Shown here: in pieces, positions 46,663 to 56,795 of the stretch
Numbering within the stretch: the first letter of the stretch is position 1
Layout of the letters: the number at the start of each line of letters is the position of its first letter
Assembly (NCBI RefSeq): GCF_947499065.1
Contig: NZ_CANMMT010000006.1
Location: 1 to 64,000, forward strand
Origin: an uncultured Tenacibaculum sp.
Lineage (GTDB): Bacteria; Bacteroidota; Bacteroidia; Flavobacteriales; Flavobacteriaceae
Reading direction: 5' to 3'
DNA: 64,000 bases
Translations under genes and position numbers: made by a program
Notes under the pieces: model-generated
What the model saw: the letters and a program-made list of their open reading frames with translations, nothing else
What the model was told of the DNA's origin: nothing
Databases searched by the model: none

Positions 46663-46670
46663 TATTTTTG
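46663..46670 (+). promoter_or_regulatory. Possible -7 element immediately before the kinase gene
   Basis: TATTTTTG matches TAnnTTTG and ends only four bases before the ATG. If used, the mRNA would be nearly leaderless. It may simply be AT-rich sequence. Confidence 0.25.
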
Positions 46671-46674
46671 AGTT

Positions 46675-47694
46675 ATGAAACACCTATTTAGTAAGATTGA
46701 ACGTAAAGAATGGCTTTTTCAAATATCATTATTGATAGTTATTTTTTTTCTGTTTTCATTTGATAAGCATAGTCCAGATATTAGTTTAGATAGATTAGTG
46801 TTTTTTACACATTATGCACTAGTATCGTTTATTATAAGTTATATTTTTATTCCTACATTATTTTATAAGAAAAGATATAAGGAGTTTGGAATAGCTATTG
46901 TATTAACATTAGCCTATTTATATATATCAGAAGAATTTGTATTAGAAAAAATATTTTATGCAGGTGAAAGAGGTAAATATATTTCAAATGTATTCTTTAC
47001 GCTTCTCGATATTTTACCAATTATAGTAATATTAGTAAGTTTTAAATTAGGATGGGATGCACATAAAAAACAAGGCTTGGTAGATAAATTAGAATCTACA
47101 GTAAAAGAGAGTGAATTACGTTTTTTAAAGTCTCAAATAAATCCACATTTTCTATTTAATAATTTAAATAATTTATATGCTTACGCTATAGAGCAATCAC
47201 CAAAAACACCATCAATTATTTTAGAGCTTTCATCAGTATTGCGTTATATGTTATATGATTGTAAGGAAGATTTTGTGTTACTTCAATCGGAAATAGAACA
47301 TTTAAAACATTTTACAGCTTTAAATGAATTACAGATAGAAAATAGAGGAGAAGTTCGTTTTAATACATCAAAGATTCCTGCTAATTATGTAATAGCACCC
47401 TTAATTTTATTAATGTTTATAGAAAATGCATTTAAGCATAGTACAGCTAGTCAAAGTACAGATATTCGCATTAATGTAGATATACAGGTAAATTCAGAAG
47501 GAGTATTAGATTTTGTTTGTGAGAATAGTTTTTTGTCTAGTTCGAATAATCAAAACTTATCCCAAGGAATTGGTTTAGCAAATGTAAAGAAGCGATTAGA
47601 AATTTTGTATCCTGATAAGTATTCACTAAAAATTGATGACAGTAATCAAACATATAAAGTGAACTTACAATTACAACTTTCAAAAAAAGAATAG
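46675..47694 (+). CDS. Sensor histidine kinase, LytS type
   Basis: 339 codons. About four N-terminal membrane helices (residues 15-130), then a His_kinase domain with phosphorylated His158 in SQINPHFLFNNLNNLYA and an ATP-binding lid (FIENAFKHS; GIGLANVKKRLEILYP). It pairs with the LytTR regulator 3 nt downstream. The likely output is the divergent outer-membrane receptor. The signal is unknown. Confidence 0.93.
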   Translation: MKHLFSKIERKEWLFQISLLIVIFFLFSFDKHSPDISLDRLVFFTHYALVSFIISYIFIPTLFYKKRYKEFGIAIVLTLAYLYISEEFVLEKIFYAGERGKYISNVFFTLLDILPIIVILVSFKLGWDAHKKQGLVDKLESTVKESELRFLKSQINPHFLFNNLNNLYAYAIEQSPKTPSIILELSSVLRYMLYDCKEDFVLLQSEIEHLKHFTALNELQIENRGEVRFNTSKIPANYVIAPLILLMFIENAFKHSTASQSTDIRINVDIQVNSEGVLDFVCENSFLSSSNNQNLSQGIGLANVKKRLEILYPDKYSLKIDDSNQTYKVNLQLQLSKKE

Positions 47695-47697
47695 TCT

Positions 47698-48405
47698 ATG
47701 AGAACATGTATTATAGTGGAAGATCAACCACCTGCTCAACGTATTTTACAAAAGTATATTAACGATGTAGGTTCCTTAAAATTGTTAAAAACTTTTTCTG
47801 ATGGTATAGAGGCGTTGTCTTTTTTACAAAATGAAGAAGTAGATTTAATTTTTTTAGATATTCACTTGCCTAAAATATCGGGTATCGATTTTTTAAAAAC
47901 ACTAAAAAATAATTCGCAAGTAATTTTAACAACAGCCTTTTCTGATTATGCTTTAGAAAGCTATGAATACAATGTTGTAGATTATTTATTAAAACCTTTT
48001 TCATTTCAACGTTTTGTTCAGGCTATTCATAAAAGTACCTCAATGTTATCAACAAAATCAGAAGGAAAAGAAAGTAAAATAGTAGAAGTAGCTGATACTT
48101 TTTTATTGAAATCTGGTTATGATTTTGTAAAAGTTAGCAGCAATGATATCATATTTATAAAATCAGATGCAGATTACACAGAGATTGTTACTACTGAAAA
48201 AACATATTTAAGTTCAGAGTCAATGAAAAATTGGTTAACCAAATTACCTGTGTCTTTCGTACAAATACATAAATCGTATATAGTTAATACTAGTTATTTA
48301 GAAAAAGTTTCTGGGAATCAGGTATATATTTCAAATGAAGAAGTTTTACCTCTAGGAAGAGCTTATAAAGAAGACTTTTTGCAGAAGTTTGTAAAATATA
48401 AATAA
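47698..48405 (+). CDS. LytTR-family response regulator
   Basis: 235 codons. Receiver domain with phosphoacceptor Asp54 (IFLDIHLPKISG) and VVDYLLKPF, then a LytTR DNA-binding domain (KSGYDFVKVSSNDIIFIKSD...FVQIHKSYIVN...LPLGRAYKEDF). It starts 3 nt after the kinase stop. LytTR proteins bind paired short repeats, and the dyad-rich region upstream of the kinase gene is a candidate target. Confidence 0.94.
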   Translation: MRTCIIVEDQPPAQRILQKYINDVGSLKLLKTFSDGIEALSFLQNEEVDLIFLDIHLPKISGIDFLKTLKNNSQVILTTAFSDYALESYEYNVVDYLLKPFSFQRFVQAIHKSTSMLSTKSEGKESKIVEVADTFLLKSGYDFVKVSSNDIIFIKSDADYTEIVTTEKTYLSSESMKNWLTKLPVSFVQIHKSYIVNTSYLEKVSGNQVYISNEEVLPLGRAYKEDFLQKFVKYK

Positions 48406-48458
48406 CCAATTTTCATGAAATAGTTATTTTGTATCTTCCGCGTATTAAACTATTAATC

Positions 48459-50285
48459 ATGAAAATAAAAACATATTCAGTCTTAGCATTATTTGTAGGA
48501 ACAATGTTAGTGTCCTGTAAAAAAGAAGAAAAAGCTGAGGTTCTTAGTAAGGCAGATATTGCTGCTGAATCTAAAAAAGTAAATACTTTTTTTGATAAAC
48601 AATTTAAGGAAAGTTTAGATAGGCATCCGATGTATCAAACTTATTTAGGTATAAAAAAAGATGCAGATAAATGGAATGATATTTCTGATGATTTTGCAAA
48701 AAAAGAATTAGAACATGCAAAGAAAGCTTTACAATGGATGAACGATTCTGTTAATGTAAAAGCTTTAGATAAGGGAGCTAAATTAAGTTATGATTTATTC
48801 AAACAACAATTAGAAAATCAAATAGCTGATTTTAAATACCGTTTCCATACGTATCCAGTAAACCAAATGCATGGGATGCAAGCAGAAATACCAGCATTTT
48901 TAATCAATATGCATCAAGTATCTGATGTTAAAGATGCAGAGAATTATATAGCTCGATTACATAATTTAAAACCTTTATTTGCTGAGTTAGTAAAAGGCTT
49001 AAAAGAAAGAGAGTCTAAAGGAATAATGCCTCCGAAGTTTGTATTTGCAAAAGTTTTGGATGATTCTCGAAACCTAATAAAAGGAATTCCATTTGATAAT
49101 TCAGGTAAACCAAGCACCTTATTTAACGATTTTACTAATAAAGTTAATGCATTAAAAATAGATGAAGCACAAAAAAAGGAGCTTATAGAGAAAGGTACGA
49201 CTGCTTTAAAAGAAAGTGTTTTACCAGCTTACGAAAACTTAATAGCTACATTAGAAGCACAAGAAAAAGTTGCGAGTACAGATGATGGAGCATGGAAATT
49301 ACCTGAAGGGTCAGCGTTTTTTAATAATGCATTAAAGAGAACTACTACTACTGATTTGACTGCTGAAGAGATTCATGAAATAGGGTTAAAGGAAGTAGCT
49401 AGAATTCACGAAGAAATGCGTGCTATTATGAAAAAAGTAGGATTTAAGGGGACTTTAAAAGAGTTTTTCGAATTCATGAAAAAGGATCAACAGTTTTATT
49501 ACGAAGATTCTCAAAAGGGTAGAAAAGAGTACATGGATGAGGCAACTTTTATTATTGATAGCATGAAAACTCGTTTAGATGAATTGTTTATCACAAAACC
49601 AAAAGCGGCTTTAATAGTAAAAGCAGTAGAGCCTTTTAGAGAAAAATCGGCAGGAAAAGCATTTTACCAGCAACCAGCATTAGATGGTTCTAGACCAGGA
49701 ACATATTATGCAAATATGTATGATATGGAAAGTATGCCATCATATCAAATGGAAGCTTTGGCTTATCATGAAGGAATACCAGGGCATCATATGCAAATTG
49801 CTATTGCACAGGAGTTAAAAGAAGTACCAATGTTTAGAAAATTTGGACGTTATACAGCTTATGTTGAAGGATGGGGACTGTATTCTGAGTTTATACCAAA
49901 AGAAATGGGCTTCTATGCAAACCCTTATTCAGATTTTGGACGTTTAGCAATGGAATTATGGAGAGCTTGTCGTTTAGTAGTAGATACAGGAATTCATGCT
50001 AAAAAGTGGACTCGTGAAGAAGGAATAAAGTATTATACAGATAATACACCTAATGCAGAGTTGGATGCTATTAAAATGGTAGAACGTCATATTGTAATGC
50101 CAAGTCAAGCTACTGCTTATAAAATAGGAATGCTTAAAATATTAGAATTACGTAAAAAGGCAAAAGATGCTTTAGGTGATAAGTTTGATATTAGAAAGTT
50201 TCATGATGTAGTTTTAACTAATGGTCCATTACCATTAAATGTATTAGAAACTATGGTAGATGAATATATAGCTTCTGAAAAATAA
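48459..50285 (+). CDS. DUF885-family lipoprotein, peptidase-like
   Basis: 608 codons from the ATG at 48459. An earlier in-frame start (48429) would spoil the signal peptide. A lipobox (TMLVSC) anchors it in the envelope. The DUF885 hallmark AYHEGIPGHHMQ carries an HEx-like zinc motif, and YVEGWGLYSEFI and RACRLVVDTGIH follow. Family members are thought to be metallopeptidases or related hydrolases. The substrate is unknown. Placed after LytTR but with its own 50-nt gap. Confidence 0.88.
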   Translation: MKIKTYSVLALFVGTMLVSCKKEEKAEVLSKADIAAESKKVNTFFDKQFKESLDRHPMYQTYLGIKKDADKWNDISDDFAKKELEHAKKALQWMNDSVNVKALDKGAKLSYDLFKQQLENQIADFKYRFHTYPVNQMHGMQAEIPAFLINMHQVSDVKDAENYIARLHNLKPLFAELVKGLKERESKGIMPPKFVFAKVLDDSRNLIKGIPFDNSGKPSTLFNDFTNKVNALKIDEAQKKELIEKGTTALKESVLPAYENLIATLEAQEKVASTDDGAWKLPEGSAFFNNALKRTTTTDLTAEEIHEIGLKEVARIHEEMRAIMKKVGFKGTLKEFFEFMKKDQQFYYEDSQKGRKEYMDEATFIIDSMKTRLDELFITKPKAALIVKAVEPFREKSAGKAFYQQPALDGSRPGTYYANMYDMESMPSYQMEALAYHEGIPGHHMQIAIAQELKEVPMFRKFGRYTAYVEGWGLYSEFIPKEMGFYANPYSDFGRLAMELWRACRLVVDTGIHAKKWTREEGIKYYTDNTPNAELDAIKMVERHIVMPSQATAYKIGMLKILELRKKAKDALGDKFDIRKFHDVVLTNGPLPLNVLETMVDEYIASEK

Positions 50286-50306
50286 TACAAGGTTATTTAA
50301 ATAAAC

Positions 50307-50339
50307 AAAAAACTCGATACAAATTGTATCGAGTTTTTT
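50307..50339. terminator. Bidirectional terminator
   Basis: A long perfect inverted repeat (AACTCGATACAA/TTGTATCGAGTT) with flanking A and T runs between the convergent DUF885 and DUF4369 genes. Confidence 0.9.
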
Positions 50340-50359
50340 ATAACTATATTTTGTTGAAA

Positions 50360-51064
50360 TTATTTAGTTTCTTTCGCTTTGATGTCATCAACAAATTTCT
50401 GTAAACGCTTTCCGTAATCAGATTTTTTAACTTTATCAGTTAAGCTTTTATTAATAGTATCTAATAAATGAATATTTGCATTGTATAATTCAGATAAAGC
50501 TATGTAAGGAGCAGCTTCACTATCAGCATTGGTAACAGCAAAGTTTGTTGAAAATAAAAAACGACGACGAATCATTTTTTTATAATCAGCTTCTACTTGT
50601 TTGATTAAATCTTCATCTTGAGATTTACGTGCTTCTAAATTTTTCTGTATAAATTCTAAATTTTGCTCTTTAAATCTCTGGTCAATTTCACGGAATTGAT
50701 CCATTACTTCTTGATTTTTTGATCCTTTTATTTCTGGTTTAAAACCAAATTCTTCAATATTATCATTGATGGTAATATTACCTTTTTCTCCAAAAAACAT
50801 GATGTGCTCATCTTTAGCATTACCATTAAAAGTTAAATAATACATTACAGGAGAATCAACATTGTCGGTTAACATAAATTTATCGTCACCTAACAAAGTC
50901 ATAGAGTCAACTGCAACTAGTACAGTATCTTTCATTTTTTGAAGATATAACGTACCTTTTTTCAACCCTTTAATTTGACCTTTCACAACCATGTTACCTT
51001 CTTTTTTTGAAGAACAAGCCAAAGCCATTATTGAGAACGCACAAATAGCGATAAGTTTTTTCAT
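50360..51064 (-). CDS. DUF4369 domain lipoprotein
   Basis: 234 codons. Lipobox (FSIMALAC) with SSKKE after the Cys. The MVVKGQIKGLKKGTLYLQKM and SVMYYLTF-like strands match the DUF4369 fold, usually fused to thioredoxin domains in Bacteroidetes. Here the thioredoxin domain is missing and a charged helical C-terminus follows. Function unknown. Confidence 0.85.
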   Translation of the reverse strand: MKKLIAICAFSIMALACSSKKEGNMVVKGQIKGLKKGTLYLQKMKDTVLVAVDSMTLLGDDKFMLTDNVDSPVMYYLTFNGNAKDEHIMFFGEKGNITINDNIEEFGFKPEIKGSKNQEVMDQFREIDQRFKEQNLEFIQKNLEARKSQDEDLIKQVEADYKKMIRRRFLFSTNFAVTNADSEAAPYIALSELYNANIHLLDTINKSLTDKVKKSDYGKRLQKFVDDIKAKETK

Positions 51065-51176
51065 TGGTTTATTTTGTTTTATTTGTTAGGTTAAATGTAA
51101 TTAAAACAAAACCCGAAATAGATTATAATCTATTATAATAGGTTTAAATTTTAGATTGCAAATATGCAGAATTCTC

Positions 51177-52487
51177 TTATAATGTAGCTGATAATTCCAT
51201 TAAAATTGTACATAATATAGCGCCAACTGTACCAATAGCATAACCAAATACGGCTAATAATACACCAACTGTTGCTAGAGAAGGGTGGAAAGCAGATGCA
51301 ACAATAGGAGCAGAAGCAGCTCCACCAACATTTGCTTGACTACCTACTGCTAAAAAGAAATAAGGTGCTTTAATTAGTTTAGCAACTAAAATTAAAAGTC
51401 CAGCATGGATACTCATCCAAACCAAACCAATTGCAATTAAACCTAAATTGTCAAAAATCATGGTTAAATCCATTTTCATACCAATAGTAGCAACTAAAAT
51501 ATAAATGAAAATACTTCCTAGTTTACTAGCTCCAGCACCTTCATAGTTTTTAGCTTTAGTAAATGATAAGATAATTGCTACAATAGTAGAAATACTAATT
51601 AACCAAAAGAATCCAGAACCCAAGAAAGAAAATACATTTCTCCAAGTTTGAGATTCAATAGAAGCTACTAAATCACTAAAAAGTGTACTTAAAAATTTAG
51701 AAGCAAAATGACCAAAACCTACTGTACCAAAAGCAATAGCAAGCATAATCATAAAATCGGTAAGAGTAGGGTTTCTTTTAACTCCTTGAGTAAATGTAGA
51801 AACCTTTTCTTTTAGCTCCTCAATAGCTGAGGTATCAGCTTTTAACCATTTATTAATTTTATCTTTTTTACCAATTCCAATTAATAAAATAGCCATCCAA
51901 ATATTAGCAACTACAATATCAACAAAAACCATCCCCCCATATTTAGCAGGGTTATATTTATAAATTTCAAACATAGCTGTTTGGTTGGCTCCTCCACCAA
52001 TCCAACTACCAGCTAAAGTAGATAAACCTCTCCATACTGCATCAAAATCAGCCCCACCAACTGTTTCTGGAGAAAATATTGAAATTAATAAAATAGCTAA
52101 AGGCCCTCCAATAACAATACCTATAGTCCCTGTAAAGAACATAATTAAAGCTTTAGATCCTAAATTAGAAATAGCTTTTAAGTCGATACTTAGAGTCATT
52201 AATACTAATGCTGCTGGAAGTAAAAATCGACTAGCGATATGATATAATTGAGATTTTCCTTTAGTTATTTCCCCTGCTGCATTTGTAATTTGCCATTCAT
52301 CTGGAGAAATAATTCCTAAAGATGTAAATACTGCAGGTATAAAATATGCCATGAAAAGACCAGGGACAATTTTGTAAAATTTATGCCAAAATCCAGATGT
52401 TTTAGATTCAGTGTAAAAAATAAAACCTAAAGAAATCATTAGGATACCAAATACAATTGCATCATTTGTAAAAAGAGGAGTGTTCAT
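51177..52487 (-). CDS. DUF819 family membrane protein
   Basis: 436 codons, about ten to twelve membrane helices. GGPLAILLISIFSP, GSWIGGGANQTAM and GSQANVGGAASAPIVASAFHPSLA are conserved DUF819 motifs, and the duplicated glycine-rich stretches suggest an inverted-repeat transporter fold. The substrate is unknown. It lies between DUF4369 and DUF2490 on the same strand with gaps of 112 and 36 nt. Confidence 0.88.
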   Translation of the reverse strand: MNTPLFTNDAIVFGILMISLGFIFYTESKTSGFWHKFYKIVPGLFMAYFIPAVFTSLGIISPDEWQITNAAGEITKGKSQLYHIASRFLLPAALVLMTLSIDLKAISNLGSKALIMFFTGTIGIVIGGPLAILLISIFSPETVGGADFDAVWRGLSTLAGSWIGGGANQTAMFEIYKYNPAKYGGMVFVDIVVANIWMAILLIGIGKKDKINKWLKADTSAIEELKEKVSTFTQGVKRNPTLTDFMIMLAIAFGTVGFGHFASKFLSTLFSDLVASIESQTWRNVFSFLGSGFFWLISISTIVAIILSFTKAKNYEGAGASKLGSIFIYILVATIGMKMDLTMIFDNLGLIAIGLVWMSIHAGLLILVAKLIKAPYFFLAVGSQANVGGAASAPIVASAFHPSLATVGVLLAVFGYAIGTVGAILCTILMELSATL

Positions 52488-52523
52488 TTTAAATCAGTTT
52501 TTTGCTAAAGTATGAAAATAAGC

Positions 52524-53189
52524 TTATTTCTTTTTGAAGTGACTTGTATTGATAGCTACTCCAAGTTGAATTCGGTTAAAACTCTGACTTACATCATTTG
52601 AAATATTCATATAACCAACTTGAAGTTTTACAGCATTCGAAAGTTTGTATTTAACTCCAACTCCTAACCAATTCTGATTGTAAGCTTCTCCATCAAAGTC
52701 AAAAAAGATTTCATCATAGATATAAGTAGACCATTTTGATGATAAAGGATAACTTAATCCTAATTGGTAACGGATAAAATGTCCTGTTTGTGAATTGAAA
52801 AAACGTTGTTCAGCTCTAAATCTGTGAGCGAAACCTAACTTAGATATTTTATGCTTTACATTAAAATCTTCATAAATACGGTGCTCGTTAAAGTCTCCTC
52901 CATCTAATTTATAAGAATTAAGCCTATCCGTATTTAAAAAAGCGTAACCAATCGTAGCGCTTAAATTTTTATTTATTTTATAGTTTCCACCTAATCGTCC
53001 AATAAATTGTTGCATATCGTCACCAATTTCGAAAAAACGAAAATGTGCCATTGTTTTTAAGCTGAATTTTTCTGATAATTGATGAGAACCATTGTACATA
53101 TACCAAGCACCTAGTTCTTTTTCAGGATTAGATTGAGCAACATTTTTTAGAGTAAATAGAATAATAAATAAAAAAGCGATTTTTTTCAT
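52524..53189 (-). CDS. DUF2490 domain protein
   Basis: 221 codons. Signal peptide (FLFIILFTLKNVAQS) and an outer-membrane-like barrel (alternating aromatic strands, LGAWYMYNGSH, AHFRFFEIGDDMQQFIGRLGGNY, ending in FKKK). DUF2490 is common and uncharacterised in Bacteroidetes. Confidence 0.85.
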   Translation of the reverse strand: MKKIAFLFIILFTLKNVAQSNPEKELGAWYMYNGSHQLSEKFSLKTMAHFRFFEIGDDMQQFIGRLGGNYKINKNLSATIGYAFLNTDRLNSYKLDGGDFNEHRIYEDFNVKHKISKLGFAHRFRAEQRFFNSQTGHFIRYQLGLSYPLSSKWSTYIYDEIFFDFDGEAYNQNWLGVGVKYKLSNAVKLQVGYMNISNDVSQSFNRIQLGVAINTSHFKKK

Positions 53190-53304
53190 GGTACTTAATT
53201 AATTGTTTTGTTTTCAGTTAGCGAAACTACAATTTTCTTGGTTATTTTTATAATCTAAACAGGAAGCTTAATTCTCTTAACAGATTAAGAGCATAGATCC
53301 TATA

Positions 53305-53335
53305 AAAAAAGCTACCGTTTTAAGGTAGCTTTTTT
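53305..53335 (-). terminator. Rho-independent terminator of the sortilin-like gene
   Basis: AAAAAAGCTACC and GGTAGCTTTTTT with a 7-nt loop, just beyond the stop at 53339. The T run on the minus strand continues. Confidence 0.85.
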
Positions 53336-53338
53336 AGA

Positions 53339-56300
53339 TTATTCTATTTTGAGAGTTTCTACTTTTTTAAATGGAGAAATTACAATTTTTTCTGTGTTTT
53401 CTCTATATGATTTCCATTCGTTATTGAAAAACTTGTTAGTACTGTTTAAAGCATCTTGTAAAGCATCTTTTGCTTGATTAATTAAAGTTCTTTCTGTACT
53501 AGTAATTTTAGGTTTACTACCTACATACCATCTTGCAGTACCAATTCGTTGATTAACATTTACTTCAGGACTTCTAACAATTCCTTGACGCTTGTCTACT
53601 TTACCTAGATATACATTTAAAAGCGTGTCTATTTTTTTTATGATATCAGTAGAAGTCTTAATTTCCTTTTTATATAGCTTTTTGTCCTTTTTAGTTAATT
53701 TACTTTTAAAACCCTTTGCTGTATTTTTACTTTCTACCAGTTGTTTTACTGCTTGAGCAATAGATTTTTGGTATCCTTCAAGCTTTTTACTTAGTCTATA
53801 CTTTTCGTCAATGTTTTCTTTCAGTACAGGATATCTAGGGTCGCTTTTAACGATAATATTTTGCTCTGATGTTTGGTTGCCAAAAGTTGTTTTTATTCTA
53901 TAAGTTCCTGGTTTTACACGAACACCACTAGGTTCTCTCTTAGACTTACGAATACGTCTAGATGGTCTATCTACGCCTTTTTCATCCATATACCAGGTTC
54001 CTTTTTGTAAACCGTTTTCTTTAGGAGCTTTTCTTTTTATAGTTCTAATAAGACGCGTACCATCAAATATTTCAAACTTAATAGAATCCCACTTAATAGT
54101 TGGTTTTTTCTCTTTTAATTCTTTTGTTTTTTTATCCTTTTTGTTTTCGTTTTTCTCTTGCTTTGGTTTGTTAACATAATAAGATACTAAAGCTCCACGA
54201 GATCTGTTTTCTCCATTGTAAATTGCATCTGCACCAAATCTACTTCCTGTAGGTTGTTGGTAACTAGCTTGGTAAGCAATAGGAGGTTCAAATAATACAA
54301 TGTTTTTTTGTAACACATTGGTATTCATAGCCATTTCTCTTAAAGGTCTGATATCGTCTAAAACCCAAGCAGCTCTACCAAAAGTTCCAATAATTAAATC
54401 GTGCTCTCTAGGGTGTATTACTAGGTCTTTTACAGAAACTGTAGGAAATCCGTTTGTCCACTTAGCCCATTTTTTACCTGCATTTAAAGAAATGTATAAA
54501 CCATCATCAGTTCCTAAGAATAAAAGATTAGGAGTAATTGGATCTTCAACAATTGAAAGTGTATAACTAACCACATCGTCTTTGTTTACAATTCGTTCCC
54601 AAGTTTTACCATAGTCTTTTGTTCTATATACATAAGGTGTATAGTTAAAACGTCTATAATCATTTGCTACAAGTAAAGCTTCTCCTTTGTTTTTATTGGA
54701 AGCTTTTATTTGAGTTATCCAGCTACCAGAAGGTAATCCTTTGATGTTTTTAGTAACATTAGTCCAAGTTTGGCCTCCGTTTTGTGTTATTTGAACATTA
54801 CCATCATCAGTACCCACCCATAACATGTCTTTTTCTAGTGGAGATGGTTCAATAACTAAAATAGTACAATGATTTTCAGCTCCAGTTGCATCTAGTGTTA
54901 ATCCACCACTTTCGCTTTGTTTTTGTTTACTTTTATCGTTAGTTGTTAAATCTGGAGAAATAACTTCCCATGATAAACCTTTATCAGTTGATTTATGTAC
55001 AAATTGACTTCCAAAGTATAATGTTGAATTATTAAAAGGGTCTAAGTTAATAGCAGCATTCCAGTTAAAACGTAATTTTACTTTCGGGTCAGAATGTGTT
55101 GGTCGTACTGTATGATTATTTCCAGTTTTGTAATCGTAACGAGATACAAAACCTTGCTGACTCATAGACCAACCGTATTGAGAATCATCTTTATCAGGAA
55201 TCACATCAAAACCATCACCAAAACTAATTTCTTGCCAATAAGAGTTTCTTATTCCTTGTGCTTTCCATACATAGGCAGGACCTCTCCAAGAACCATTGTC
55301 TTGCATTCCTCCATAAACGTTATAAGGAAATTCATTGTCTACATTAATATGATAAAATTGAGCAACAGGAAGGTTTCCAATGAATCGCCATGTTTTACCT
55401 CCATCTCTAGTAATATTTAAACCTCCATCGTTCCCATCAATCATGAAAGAGCCATCTTTCGGGTGAATCCACCAAGCGTGATGATCAGGGTGAACTCCAT
55501 TAGAAACACCATAGGCAGGCATTAATTGTTTAAAGTTTTTACCTCCATCAATAGAGCTATTTACATAAGTAAAAACGGTATATAATTGATTCTCATTTAC
55601 AGGATCGACATAAATTTCTGAATAATAAAAAGGACGATTACCAATTCCTTTTTTATCATTTATTTTTTTCCATTTAAAACCACCATCTTCACTTTTGTAT
55701 AGAGCATTTTTCTTTGCTTCCACTAGTGCATAAATGGTATTAGGATTGCTTCTTGAAATAGCAACTCCAATTCTTCCTAAATCTCCTTTAGGAAAACCCT
55801 CTTTATCTGTTATTTTTTTCCAGTTTTCTCCACCATCGTGTGTAATGTATAAGCCACTTCCTTTTCCTCCTGATTTAAAAAACCAAGGGTCGCGTTTGTG
55901 TTCCCACATAGCAGCTATTAATTTATTAGGATTTGATGGATCCATTACTAAATCGGCAGCTCCAGTTTTAGTATTGTTATATAAAATTTGTTTCCAAGTT
56001 TTACCGCCATCAGTAGTTTTATAAACGCCACGTTCTTTATGTTCACCCCAAGGAGAACCAATTGCAGCTACATAAACAGTGTTTGGGTTAGTAGGATCAA
56101 TAATAACACGGTGTATATGACGTGTTTTTTCTAATCCCATAGCTTTCCAGGTTTTACCAGCGTCTAAGGATTTGTAAATACCATAACCACCATTTAAACT
56201 ATTACGAGGATTTCCTTCTCCAGTACCAGCCCAAATAACACTTGGGTTTGATTGCTGAATTGCTATTGCTCCAATTGAAGCAGTTAGCTCTTTTTCGAAA

Positions 56301-56533
56301 ATAGGTTGCCATTTAATACCACCTGAAGTAGATTTCCAAATACCACCTGAGGCCGTACCTACGTACATAATATCTGGGTTGCTTAATACTACATCAATAG
56401 CAGTTACACGTCCGCTCATACCACCTGGTCCAATGCTTCTTGGTTTCATGTTTTTTACCAAATCCATTGAGAATTCTTGAGAGGATAGGGTAGTGACTAA
56501 AAATAAAAATAGAAAAGAAAATGTTTTTTTCAT
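53339..56533 (-). CDS. Exported sortilin/VPS10-like BNR repeat protein
   Basis: About 1064 codons from the ATG at 56533. A start at 56554 would place charged residues before the signal peptide (KKTFSFLFLFLVTTLSSQ). Many Asp-box/BNR signatures follow (TSGGIKW, SLDAGKTW, TTDGGKTW, THDGGENW, SEDGGFKW, TQNGGQTW, RTKDYGKTW), typical of a ten-bladed VPS10 propeller. The C-terminal 300 residues are Lys-rich and partly coiled. No T9SS sorting signal is evident. The ligand or substrate is unknown. Confidence 0.9.
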   Translation of the reverse strand: MKKTFSFLFLFLVTTLSSQEFSMDLVKNMKPRSIGPGGMSGRVTAIDVVLSNPDIMYVGTASGGIWKSTSGGIKWQPIFEKELTASIGAIAIQQSNPSVIWAGTGEGNPRNSLNGGYGIYKSLDAGKTWKAMGLEKTRHIHRVIIDPTNPNTVYVAAIGSPWGEHKERGVYKTTDGGKTWKQILYNNTKTGAADLVMDPSNPNKLIAAMWEHKRDPWFFKSGGKGSGLYITHDGGENWKKITDKEGFPKGDLGRIGVAISRSNPNTIYALVEAKKNALYKSEDGGFKWKKINDKKGIGNRPFYYSEIYVDPVNENQLYTVFTYVNSSIDGGKNFKQLMPAYGVSNGVHPDHHAWWIHPKDGSFMIDGNDGGLNITRDGGKTWRFIGNLPVAQFYHINVDNEFPYNVYGGMQDNGSWRGPAYVWKAQGIRNSYWQEISFGDGFDVIPDKDDSQYGWSMSQQGFVSRYDYKTGNNHTVRPTHSDPKVKLRFNWNAAINLDPFNNSTLYFGSQFVHKSTDKGLSWEVISPDLTTNDKSKQKQSESGGLTLDATGAENHCTILVIEPSPLEKDMLWVGTDDGNVQITQNGGQTWTNVTKNIKGLPSGSWITQIKASNKNKGEALLVANDYRRFNYTPYVYRTKDYGKTWERIVNKDDVVSYTLSIVEDPITPNLLFLGTDDGLYISLNAGKKWAKWTNGFPTVSVKDLVIHPREHDLIIGTFGRAAWVLDDIRPLREMAMNTNVLQKNIVLFEPPIAYQASYQQPTGSRFGADAIYNGENRSRGALVSYYVNKPKQEKNENKKDKKTKELKEKKPTIKWDSIKFEIFDGTRLIRTIKRKAPKENGLQKGTWYMDEKGVDRPSRRIRKSKREPSGVRVKPGTYRIKTTFGNQTSEQNIIVKSDPRYPVLKENIDEKYRLSKKLEGYQKSIAQAVKQLVESKNTAKGFKSKLTKKDKKLYKKEIKTSTDIIKKIDTLLNVYLGKVDKRQGIVRSPEVNVNQRIGTARWYVGSKPKITSTERTLINQAKDALQDALNSTNKFFNNEWKSYRENTEKIVISPFKKVETLKIE

Positions 56534-56572
56534 GCTTGGTTTAGTTAAAAACACAAAAGGTACAAAATAGAA

Positions 56573-56597
56573 AACTACCCAATATTATTGAGTAGTT
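56573..56597. terminator. Terminator hairpin of the Arc/SPFH operon
   Basis: AACTACCCAATA/TATTGAGTAGTT inverted repeat (one G-T pair), with As and Ts flanking. It lies between the Arc stop (56623) and the start of the sortilin-like gene (56533), where it closes the six-gene minus-strand operon. Confidence 0.75.
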
Positions 56598-56622
56598 TTT
56601 TAACTTTTTATTAAGAAATAAT

Positions 56623-56790
56623 CTAGTCTTCTTCTTTCTTTTTTGGCTCTCGTTTAGCTTCTTTAAGAGCTTGCATAAGCATCCATTCGATTTGTCCGTT
56701 CGTTGAACGAAATTCGTCTGAAGCCCACTTTTCAATTGCTTTTAGCATGTCTTCATTAATACGGAGTGCAAATGCTTTCTTTTTAGCCAT
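56623..56790 (-). CDS. Arc-family ribbon-helix-helix DNA-binding protein
   Basis: 55 codons (ATG at 56790, TAG at 56623-56625). The sequence KKAFALRINEDMLKAIEKWA, then NGQIEWMLMQALKEA, is an Arc-type ribbon-helix-helix: a beta strand (FALRIN) and two helices. The tail is Lys/Glu-rich. The dimer should bind DNA. Last gene of a six-gene operon with 5 nt to the hydrolase gene, so it may repress its own operon (inference). Confidence 0.9.
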   Translation of the reverse strand: MAKKKAFALRINEDMLKAIEKWASDEFRSTNGQIEWMLMQALKEAKREPKKKEED

Positions 56791-56795
56791 AATTA

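Noticed and set aside
56541-56735. 64-codon minus-strand ORF next to the Arc gene
   Set aside because: It is in another frame and overlaps the better-supported 55-codon Arc gene.
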